Shown: positions 1 to 5,777 of the stretch, piece after piece
Layout of the letters: every line of letters starts with the position of its first letter
How positions within the stretch are numbered: position 1 is the stretch's first letter
The notes under the pieces: model-generated
Database searches by the model: none
What the model was told of the DNA's origin: nothing
What the model saw: only the letters and a program-made list of their open reading frames with translations
From: Gp6-AA40 sp964505975
Lineage (GTDB): Bacteria; Acidobacteriota; Vicinamibacteria; Vicinamibacterales; UBA2999
Assembly (NCBI GenBank): GCA_964505975.1
Contig: CAZDLW010000231.1
Location: 1-9,197 of the forward strand
Length of the DNA: 9,197 nt
Reading direction: 5' to 3'
Translations under genes and position numbers: made by a program

Positions 1-2
1 TC

Positions 3-755
3 GTGCCCTCACTCGCCTTCAATCTGCTGCTCGAGTGTGCCCCGCCGTCGGACGCCGCGCTCGCCGTGGCGCCGCGCCGCCGCGGCAACGAGGCCGCCGC
101 AGTATATTTTCTGTACCCGGCCTTTGGCCGCCTCCTCGCTGGAACCGTGCACGTTCCCTGGCAGGGAGTGCGCGAGGACCCCAAACCTACCGAATCGCAT
201 ATTCACGACTTCGTGACCGAACTGAATGCGGCGGTTCCAGGATTGAACCTGCGACTCGAGCACGTCGTGCGGGTGTTCGCCGGCCTGCTTCCCGCCGTGG
301 CGAACGGGACGGCCCGCCTGTCGGTGCGGCCGCTGATTGCGTCACATCGGCAGCACGGCGGGCCCGAGGGGTTGTTCAGCGTGTCGGGTGTGAAGTTCAC
401 GACGGCGAGGCTCGTTGCCGAGCGGGTGCTGGCCCTGCTGGCGAGGCGGGTTGGGTCGTTGCCGGTCACTCCCCAGTGCGCTCGGCCGCTGCGGTCACAG
501 ATTCTCGATCTCGAAGGTCCAGCTCCGCGTATGCTGGAGGCCAAGGAGGTAGCGGCGTTGAAGCTGTTGATGAACGAGGAATCGGTCATGACGCTCGAGG
601 ATCTCCTGTATCGACGCACGAACTGGGCGCTCGCCGACAACGACGCGAACGCGTTGCGCCGGCGAATCTCGAGCGTGCTCGCCTGGCGCGATGAGCCCGG
701 AGAGGCGCATCGAGATGCGCAACGAGGCGCAGCCGGAACGGCTGTTTCGATGTGA
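3..755 (+). CDS. FAD-dependent oxidoreductase, GlpD (glycerol-3-phosphate dehydrogenase)-like, C-terminal part
   Basis: The 5' end lies outside the window. The frame is open to the left edge, so the GTG at 3 is probably an internal Val codon. About 250 residues are visible, against roughly 500 or more for GlpD proteins. The fragment matches the GlpD/DAO fold by eye. It has YFLYPAFGRLLAGTVHVPW (residues 35-53), like the GlpD segment ending in GTTDVPY. It then has VVRVFAGLLPAV (88-99), like the 'AGxRPL' stretch, and FSVSGVKFTTARLVAE (125-140), like the conserved 'SVxGGKxTTxRxxAE' FAD-binding element, here with GVK for GGK. A helical tail follows (about 180-228) containing TLEDLLYRRTNWA, as in the GlpD C-terminal domain. 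GlpD enzymes oxidise glycerol-3-phosphate to dihydroxyacetone phosphate. The placement here, in an apparent polysaccharide operon, suggests a different or specialised substrate (inference). The stop TGA overlaps the next gene's start. Family assignment is fairly sure; exact substrate is unknown. Confidence 0.75.
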   Translation: MPSLAFNLLLECAPPSDAALAVAPRRRGNEAAAVYFLYPAFGRLLAGTVHVPWQGVREDPKPTESHIHDFVTELNAAVPGLNLRLEHVVRVFAGLLPAVANGTARLSVRPLIASHRQHGGPEGLFSVSGVKFTTARLVAERVLALLARRVGSLPVTPQCARPLRSQILDLEGPAPRMLEAKEVAALKLLMNEESVMTLEDLLYRRTNWALADNDANALRRRISSVLAWRDEPGEAHRDAQRGAAGTAVSM

Positions 756-1600
756 TGGCTCAGTCCTGCGAGATTCCCCCCCTGCAGGCAGTGAGCCACA
801 ACGGCACACCATGGCAGCTCAAGATGTTCAGCCGCACGTTGAAGAAAAAACTGCGCCTGGGCGTGCTGCGCAGCATGCTCGGGGCGGTCGACGGTCAGCA
901 CTGCCTGCTGGTGACGTGCGGCGACAACAACGGCGCCATCAATTACCAGTTCAGAGGCGTTGGAGGCCGCTGGTCCTGGGCGGAGTGCGAGAGCGTGAGC
1001 ATACGAGAGATGACCATGCTGCTCGGCGAGGATGTCACGCACGTGAACCCGTGTCGCCTTCCGTATTCAGATGGGCAGTTCGATTGCGTGGTGGCCATCG
1101 ACGTCCATGAGCACCTGCAGAACCCGGACGTGTTCACGTGCGAGATACGGCGGGTGCTGAAGACGGGCGGGCGTGCGCTCATCACCGTGCCCACGGGCGA
1201 CCCGCGCAAGCTGGCGAATCGCCTCAAGAACGCCATTGGCATGACGCGGGAGAAGTACGGACATGTCCGTGATGGTTTCAGTATCGCGGAGCTGTCCTCG
1301 CTGATGCGCCAAGCCCATCTCGAGCCGCATCGCGCGGTCACCTTTTCGCGCTTCTTCACCGAGCTTTTGGAGCTCGGCATCAACTACGTCTACGTGCAGA
1401 AGCTCGCGAAGCGGAGCGACACACCAGTACGCGCCGGAACCATTGCCCCGGCCACGTCGGAGCAGCTGCGGTCGGTTCGGACGACCTACTGGCTGTACTC
1501 CTCGATCTACCCGCTGGTCTGGGGCGTGTCCCAGCTCGATCGGCTCCTCCCCTTCACGTCCGGGTACGTCGTCGTTGTCGAAGGCACGAAGGGGGCATGA
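752..1600 (+). CDS. Class I SAM-dependent methyltransferase
   Basis: Encodes 282 residues from GTG 752, or 281 from the adjacent ATG at 755. Neither has a strong Shine-Dalgarno. Both overlap the upstream stop codon, consistent with translational coupling, so the choice is undecided. The Rossmann methyltransferase core is visible. A motif-I equivalent, LLVTCGDNNGA (52-62), is degenerate relative to the usual DxGxGxG. Next come LPYSDGQFDCVVAIDVHEHLQNP (103-125), typical of Methyltransf_11 (motif II/III region), and EIRRVLKTGGRALITVPTGD (131-150), the post-core strand with the 'LxPGG' turn. The C-terminal portion has a hydrophobic stretch around 246-277 that could contact membrane or a partner. 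The acceptor cannot be read from sequence. From context I infer O-methylation of a sugar, a lipid-linked intermediate or a polymer terminus. The stop overlaps the next ATG by 4 bp. Confidence 0.82.
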   Translation: MMAQSCEIPPLQAVSHNGTPWQLKMFSRTLKKKLRLGVLRSMLGAVDGQHCLLVTCGDNNGAINYQFRGVGGRWSWAECESVSIREMTMLLGEDVTHVNPCRLPYSDGQFDCVVAIDVHEHLQNPDVFTCEIRRVLKTGGRALITVPTGDPRKLANRLKNAIGMTREKYGHVRDGFSIAELSSLMRQAHLEPHRAVTFSRFFTELLELGINYVYVQKLAKRSDTPVRAGTIAPATSEQLRSVRTTYWLYSSIYPLVWGVSQLDRLLPFTSGYVVVVEGTKGA

Positions 1601-2577
1601 GCCGCGAGACATGCGTGGTCACGGGCGCGGGCGGCTTCATCGGCTATCACCTGGCCAACGCCCTGGCGCAGGACGGACGGCACGTCGTGGGGGTCGATCT
1701 GCAGTTTCCGAGCTCGCAAGGCATGCTCGGCCCGCCGCGGTTCTCGCCGATCACAGCCGACTTCCGTGACTGCGCCGCGATGCAACGTGCCCTGGCGGGC
1801 GCCGGCGTCGTGTTTCACCTGGCGAGCGCCCACCTCCAGCAGAGCTGGCCGGCATCGGAGTACTGGGACGTGAATGTGCGCTGCCTGCCCGCGCTGCTGC
1901 GGCTGGCGCGCGACAGCGGCGTCTCTCGCTTCGTTCACACGAGCTCCGTCGGCATCTATGGAGACGTTGGGTCGACGCCGGCCACCGAGACCACGTGCCC
2001 GAGACCCCAATCGGTGTACGGCGAAACGAAGCTTGCAGGTGAGCAGGTCGTCCTCGACTTCGGTCGCAAGCACGGCTTCGAGGTCGTGGTGTTGCGGCCG
2101 GCCTGGGTATACGGGCCGGGCTGCCCGCGGACGGCACGGTTGTGTCGCGCCTTGCGCGCACGGCGGTTCTTCATGATCGGGCGCGGTCGCAATCTCCGGC
2201 AACCGCTCTACGTCGACGACATGATCGAAGCGTTCCGCCTGGCCGCGATTAGACCTGCCGCGGGGGAAGTGTTGTTGATCGCCGGTGAGCACGCGGTGAC
2301 GACCCAGGAACTGGTCGATGCCTTCTGCGCCGCGTTTGGGCTTCCGCGGCCCCCCGTCCGGATCCCCTATTCGATCGGCATCGCGGCCACCGTGTGCGTC
2401 GAGTCCATCTGCCGCCTCATCGGCCGTGAGCCGCCGATGTCACGGCGGACCCTGGAGTTCTTCGACACGAACAGCGTCTTCGATATCTCACGTGCTCGCG
2501 CCGTGCTCGGATTCGCCCCGCGATACTCATTGCCGATGGGGCTCGCGGCGACACGCGATCGGATTGGAGAGGGATGA
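1597..2577 (+). CDS. NAD-dependent epimerase/dehydratase (extended SDR), first of two
   Basis: A complete 326-residue extended short-chain dehydrogenase/reductase, the usual length for sugar-nucleotide epimerases or dehydratases. The nucleotide-binding motif TGAGGFIG is at residues 9-16, close to the N-terminus, which supports the ATG at 1597. An acidic residue, D34, ends the second strand (VVGVDLQF), which in this superfamily favours NAD over NADP. FHLAS (73-77) corresponds to the conserved HxAA element. HTSSVGIYG (114-122) supplies the catalytic Ser/Thr and YGETK (141-145) the YxxxK pair. LRPAWVYGPG follows, then a C-terminal substrate domain with QPLYVDDMIEAF. It probably modifies a nucleotide sugar in the cytoplasm; the substrate is not readable. 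It starts within the ATGA overlap with the methyltransferase and ends in another ATGA overlap with the second SDR. A purine-rich AAGGGGG lies just upstream of the start, but very close (1 nt). Confidence 0.9.
   Translation: MSRETCVVTGAGGFIGYHLANALAQDGRHVVGVDLQFPSSQGMLGPPRFSPITADFRDCAAMQRALAGAGVVFHLASAHLQQSWPASEYWDVNVRCLPALLRLARDSGVSRFVHTSSVGIYGDVGSTPATETTCPRPQSVYGETKLAGEQVVLDFGRKHGFEVVVLRPAWVYGPGCPRTARLCRALRARRFFMIGRGRNLRQPLYVDDMIEAFRLAAIRPAAGEVLLIAGEHAVTTQELVDAFCAAFGLPRPPVRIPYSIGIAATVCVESICRLIGREPPMSRRTLEFFDTNSVFDISRARAVLGFAPRYSLPMGLAATRDRIGEG
2566..2573 (+). promoter_or_regulatory. Shine-Dalgarno GGAGAGGG for the second SDR
   Basis: A strong purine-rich ribosome-binding sequence sits inside the end of the first SDR gene. 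Its GGAG core ends 4 nt before the ATG at 2574. It favours the long start at 2574 over the internal ATG at 2673, although the extra N-terminal residues look non-conserved. Confidence 0.6.
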
Positions 2578-3665
2578 GTCCGGACGGTGAGGTGGACGGC
2601 GCCGCCAGCGCTTCGGCCGGTGGGCAGGAACGACCGCAAGGAGCGGCCGGCGTCAGAGCTGATGCTGGACGAATGCCTTCAGCTCGGCGAATCCTCGTGA
2701 CCGGTGGGACGGGATTCACCGGCGGCAACCTCTGCCGGCGCCTGGCCCGCGACGGTCATTTCGTTCGTGCTCTGGTTCGCGATCCGGTCCGAGCCGGCGC
2801 ATTGTGCTCCCATGGCGTCGAGCTCGCGATGGGTGACCTGCGCGATGCCGCGTCGCTGCGGCAGGCCGTCGAGGAGATCGAGATTGTCTATCACATCGCG
2901 AGCCTCTTCCGTCCCGAGAACGTCTCCCGTCGCGATATGTGGGAAGTGAATGTCGAGGGGACGAAGGCGCTGCTGGATGCCGCCGCCGGCGCTGGTGTCA
3001 AGCGTTTCGTGCACTGCAGCACGGCTGGCGTCCATGGAGGCATCGAGCATCCTCCGGCCACCGAGGAGACGCCCTACGGCCCTGGAGACTACTACCAGGA
3101 GTCGAAGACCGAGGGCGAACGTATCGCGCTGAGGTACATGGCAGAAGGCCGGCTGCCCCTCGTCGTGTTCCGTCCTGCCGGCATCTACGGACCTGGCGAT
3201 GAGCGCTTTCTCAAGCTGGTGAAGGCCATCTATCACCGGCGATTCGTCATGCTCGGCTCCGGCGCCGTACAGTATCAGATGGTCTTCATCGAGGATCTGA
3301 TCGACGGCATTCTGCTGTGCGGCACCAGCGGGAGAGCCCCGGGGAACGTCTATCTGTTGACTGGTGACGCACCGGTGACGCTGAACCAGCTGGTCAGCAG
3401 CATTGCGGCCGTGCTGAACGTGCCCGCACCGCACTGGCATTTCCCGGTCACTCCCGTATACGTCGCCGGTGTTCTGTGCGAGATGTTGCTCAAGCCGCTG
3501 GGGATCAACCCGCCGCTCTATCGCCGCCGCGTGGATTTCTTCCGCAAGACCAGGGCGTTCGATATCTCCAAGGCCCGGCGCGAGCTGGGATTCCATCCGA
3601 ACACGGCTCTTCAGGCGGGCATCAAGGCGACCGTGGATTGGTACCGCCATGTTGGCTGGCTCTGA
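2574..3665 (+). CDS. NAD(P)-dependent epimerase/dehydratase (extended SDR), second of two
   Basis: Encodes 363 residues from ATG 2574, or 330 from the internal ATG at 2673 (Met34). The Rossmann motif TGGTGFTG is at residues 43-50, so the first 33 residues form an extra N-terminal tail rich in Gly, Ala and Arg. The start at 2574 has a GGAG core and a 4-bp overlap with the upstream gene; the start at 2673 places the fold at the usual distance. I prefer 2574 with moderate confidence. The second strand ends VRALVRD (64-70) with Arg rather than Asp at the cofactor position, suggesting NADP use (inference). YHIAS (106-110), HCSTAGVHG (147-155) and YQESK (174-178, catalytic Tyr174/Lys178) complete the active site. 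FRPAGIYGPGD follows. It resembles HpnA-like and sugar-epimerase SDRs and the preceding gene, including the C-terminal pattern RRxxxFFxxxxxFDIS. Exact reaction unknown; a role in nucleotide-sugar modification is inferred. Confidence 0.88.
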   Translation: MSPDGEVDGAASASAGGQERPQGAAGVRADAGRMPSARRILVTGGTGFTGGNLCRRLARDGHFVRALVRDPVRAGALCSHGVELAMGDLRDAASLRQAVEEIEIVYHIASLFRPENVSRRDMWEVNVEGTKALLDAAAGAGVKRFVHCSTAGVHGGIEHPPATEETPYGPGDYYQESKTEGERIALRYMAEGRLPLVVFRPAGIYGPGDERFLKLVKAIYHRRFVMLGSGAVQYQMVFIEDLIDGILLCGTSGRAPGNVYLLTGDAPVTLNQLVSSIAAVLNVPAPHWHFPVTPVYVAGVLCEMLLKPLGINPPLYRRRVDFFRKTRAFDISKARRELGFHPNTALQAGIKATVDWYRHVGWL

Positions 3666-3679
3666 CGCTCCGGCCTCCG

Positions 3680-4465
3680 ATGACTTCTGACACGAGCGCG
3701 CGAATCAGAAGACGAGTCGATAAGCCGTCTCTCGTCGACGCTCTGGCAACCACCAGCGGTTCGGGCCTGAAGAGATACCGTGCAAAGTGCGTCGGATCGG
3801 AAGGCATTGCTCGCTTTCTGTCGTACGAGCTCGTCACCTCGCTCCTGGGAAGCTGTCCCGGAGGACTGGGCTATTTCCTCCGAAAGGCGTTCTACCCGCA
3901 CTTGCTCAGACGGGTCGGCAGCGGAATCATTCTCGGGAAGGGCCTCACGCTCAGACATCCGAGCAAGATTACCCTCGGTGCCCGCGTTGCGATCGATGAC
4001 TACGGACTGTTGGACGCGAGCGGGGCGGCCGACGGTGAAGGCATTGTCATCGGTGACGAAGTCATCATCTCCAGGAACTGCGTCGTTCAGGCCAAACTCG
4101 CGCCCGTGACGATCGGACGGCACACGGATATCGGCTGCAACTGCACGGTCTCGTCCATTTCCGGCGTACATATCGGCGAATCAGTCCTGATGGGGGCGAA
4201 TTGCTACGTGGGCGGTGCCCGATACATTGCGGATCGCCCCGACATACCGATGATGCAGCAAGGCGCCTACACCGAGGGGCCGGTGACCATCGGAGACGAT
4301 GTCTGGCTCGGGGCCGGCGTCACCGTCATCGATGGCGTCACGATCGGACGCGGATGCATTGTCGGAGCGGGTGCGGTCGTGACACAGGACCTTCCGGACT
4401 ATGCCGTGGCAGTCGGCGTTCCCGCCAGGATCATCAGGAGCCGCCTGGACCGGCCGACGTCCTGA
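3680..4465 (+). CDS. Hexapeptide-repeat (left-handed beta-helix) acyltransferase
   Basis: Encodes 261 residues from ATG 3680, 14 bp after the previous stop. The frame is open further upstream, but that part lies inside the SDR gene and translates to non-conserved sequence. The N-terminal third (1-80) is helical, with a moderately hydrophobic segment SLLGSCPGGLGYFLRKAFYPHLL (54-76). From about 82 onward the [LIV]-G-x-x-x-x hexad pattern appears: ITLGARVAI, IVIGDEVII, VTIGRHTDIG, VHIGESVLMG, VTIGDDVWLGAGVTVIDGVTIGRGCIVGAGAVVTQDLPDYAVAVGVPAR (202-250). This is the classic coil set and C-terminus of WcaF/LacA/NodL-type O-acetyltransferases. The position where LacA has its catalytic His ('VWIGSH') reads VWLGAG here, as in many uncharacterised family members. 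Candidate histidines are H149 and H164. It likely transfers acetyl or a related acyl group from acyl-CoA to a sugar in polysaccharide synthesis; the acceptor is unknown. Confidence 0.88.
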   Translation: MTSDTSARIRRRVDKPSLVDALATTSGSGLKRYRAKCVGSEGIARFLSYELVTSLLGSCPGGLGYFLRKAFYPHLLRRVGSGIILGKGLTLRHPSKITLGARVAIDDYGLLDASGAADGEGIVIGDEVIISRNCVVQAKLAPVTIGRHTDIGCNCTVSSISGVHIGESVLMGANCYVGGARYIADRPDIPMMQQGAYTEGPVTIGDDVWLGAGVTVIDGVTIGRGCIVGAGAVVTQDLPDYAVAVGVPARIIRSRLDRPTS

Positions 4466-4510
4466 TATGCGTCGTGTGCCGCATCGGCGCCGGGCACTTC
4501 TCTGGCCACG

Positions 4511-4515
4511 AGGAG
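4511..4515 (+). promoter_or_regulatory. Shine-Dalgarno AGGAG for the glycosyltransferase (decides a TTG start)
   Basis: AGGAG lies 7 nt upstream of TTG 4523. No in-frame ATG or GTG sits at a suitable place in the 57-bp gap. Translation from this TTG gives a typical glycosyltransferase N-terminus (KSINVLHVIDKLS). Confidence 0.7.
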
Positions 4516-4522
4516 CTTCCCG

Positions 4523-5653
4523 TTGAAGTCCATCAATGTCCTGCATGTCATCGACAAGCTCTCGATGGACGGGGTGAACCCGAGCAGCTGCGCCAAGCTG
4601 CTCGTCAGTTGGTCCGAACACCTGAGTGTCGGCCGCGACTGTCGCATGAGTGTGTGTACGCTGAGAGACCCCGATCTGGGAGGGGCATATCTGGAACAGA
4701 GAGGGATGACGGTCCATTATCTTCCCTTCGGGAAATACTCGCCGCGAAACGTCAACGGGATATTGCGTCTCATTCAACGTCAAGCGCCAGACATCCTCCA
4801 TCTGCACGGGTACAGTGCGGCCAACTTCGGCCGGCTCGCGGCACGCCGGGCCGGCATAGTCAATGTGGTCCATGAACACGCCGTCCTGCCAGCACAGCCC
4901 CATCAATATGTGGCCGATTTCCTGCTTCGGCCTCTGACCGATTCGGCGGTCGCGGTGAGCTCGAACGTCCGCGACTTCATGATTCGTACGCGGCACATCC
5001 CGCGAACGAAGATTCGTGTCGTGCCGAATGGCGTCGATCTCACGGAATTCTGCCCGACGGAAGTGCGTGACGTCGCGGCCAGACGACGTCAGCGGGGGCT
5101 GCCTGAACGAGCGCGTCTGGTCGGCACGGTGACTCGCTTCAGGGCCGAGAAGGGGACCGAGTTTCTTCTTCGTGCCGCACCCGAGGTGCTCAACCGCTGC
5201 ACCGATACGATCTTCGTGATCCTGGGTGACGGTCCGCTCAAGCCGGATCTCGAGCGGCTGGCGGTGGATCTGGGCATCCGGGAATCCGTGAGATTCGTTG
5301 GATTCCAGCGTGACGTCCCCGAATGGTTATCGATGTTCGACGTGAACGTGATCCCGTCGCTGACGGAAGGGTTTCCATTGTCCCTGATCGAGGCCATGGC
5401 TGCAGGAAACGCGGTCGTGGCTTCGGCCGTAGGCGCGATCGGCGAGGTTGCGGACGATGGACGTACCGCTCTCCTGGTCCCTCCAAAGGATCCCGCTCGA
5501 TTGGCGGCGAAGATCGTACACCTCCTTACGCACCCGGACGTGGCCGCCAGCCTGTCGGCGTCGGCACAGGAAGCGAGCCGCAAGTACGACGCGCAGTCGA
5601 GTGCGGCGGCCCTTCGAGAGCTGTACACCCAGTTGGTGAACGGCCGAGCGTGA
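4523..5653 (+). CDS. Glycosyltransferase family 4 (GT-B fold)
   Basis: A complete 376-residue protein with a TTG start supported by AGGAG 7 nt upstream. The N-terminal acceptor domain begins INVLHVIDKLSMDG (4-17), the usual first strand and glycine turn of GT4 enzymes. PDILHLHGYSAANFGRLAARRAG (89-111) matches the 'DIVHxHxxxxxxxxxxxxR' strand, and VPNGVDLTEF (167-176) marks the inter-domain linker. The C-terminal donor domain has VGTVTRFRAEKGTEFLLRAA (200-219), with the conserved Arg/Lys that binds donor phosphate, and FVILGDGPLKPDLE (231-244). PSLTEGFPLSLIEAMAAGNAVVAS (278-301) carries the E-x7-E signature (E282, E290). The enzyme transfers a sugar from a nucleotide donor with retention of configuration, presumably at the cytoplasmic membrane face onto a lipid-linked glycan. 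Sugar specificity is not readable. Its place after an acyltransferase and two epimerases supports a polysaccharide pathway. Confidence 0.93.
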   Translation: MKSINVLHVIDKLSMDGVNPSSCAKLLVSWSEHLSVGRDCRMSVCTLRDPDLGGAYLEQRGMTVHYLPFGKYSPRNVNGILRLIQRQAPDILHLHGYSAANFGRLAARRAGIVNVVHEHAVLPAQPHQYVADFLLRPLTDSAVAVSSNVRDFMIRTRHIPRTKIRVVPNGVDLTEFCPTEVRDVAARRRQRGLPERARLVGTVTRFRAEKGTEFLLRAAPEVLNRCTDTIFVILGDGPLKPDLERLAVDLGIRESVRFVGFQRDVPEWLSMFDVNVIPSLTEGFPLSLIEAMAAGNAVVASAVGAIGEVADDGRTALLVPPKDPARLAAKIVHLLTHPDVAASLSASAQEASRKYDAQSSAAALRELYTQLVNGRA

Positions 5654-5777
5654 AGACGGAACGGCTGATCGTGGGTGCCCCGGCTTGTCCCCAGACCCAG
5701 ATCGTCACGAATGCCCCCCGTTCCTGGCGCGGCGCTTCGAATTGCTCGCCGACGCTCGTGAGACGGAGGATGGTGTC
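5654..5777 (+). other. 124-bp intergenic gap, longest in the window
   Basis: This separates the glycosyltransferase from the lipoprotein gene. I see no convincing sigma-70 -35/-10 pair, no long inverted repeat and no T-run terminator. The only clear signal is the Shine-Dalgarno at its 3' end. A reading frame in phase with the lipoprotein opens at ATG 5685, but the extra 31 residues would sit in front of a good signal peptide, so I treat that part as non-coding. A promoter here is possible but not shown. Confidence 0.4.
5765..5770 (+). promoter_or_regulatory. Shine-Dalgarno GGAGGA for the lipoprotein gene
   Basis: A near-perfect ribosome-binding site 7 nt upstream of ATG 5778. It fixes the start there rather than at ATG 5685, and places the lipoprotein signal peptide exactly at the N-terminus. 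Confidence 0.8.

Noticed and set aside
203..1042. Minus-strand reading frame (279 codons) across the oxidoreductase/methyltransferase junction
   Set aside because: It runs opposite two recognisable plus-strand proteins, has no recognisable motif, and its composition is typical of a shadow frame.
3476..3679. Upstream ATG at 3476 as the acyltransferase start
   Set aside because: The 68 extra residues lie within the preceding SDR gene in another frame and look non-conserved. ATG 3680 gives a family-typical N-terminus.
4476..4497. Short inverted repeat GTGCC/GGCAC in the gap before the glycosyltransferase
   Set aside because: Only a 5-bp stem with a loop of about 12 nt and no T-run. This is common by chance in GC-rich DNA and not a credible terminator.
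4467..4526. 19-codon reading frame starting at ATG 4467 in the gap before the glycosyltransferase
   Set aside because: Very short, Arg-rich as expected from GC-rich DNA, no ribosome-binding site, and it overlaps the real TTG start.
5731..5746. Possible sigma-54 (-24/-12) promoter, GGCGC...TTGCT, upstream of the lipoprotein gene
   Set aside because: The GG-to-GC spacing is one base too long and the -24 element is imperfect. Sigma-54 sites tolerate spacing changes poorly, so I do not call it.
5685..5777. Upstream ATG at 5685 as the lipoprotein start
   Set aside because: It would add 31 residues in front of a good lipoprotein signal peptide, while GGAGGA sits 7 nt before ATG 5778.
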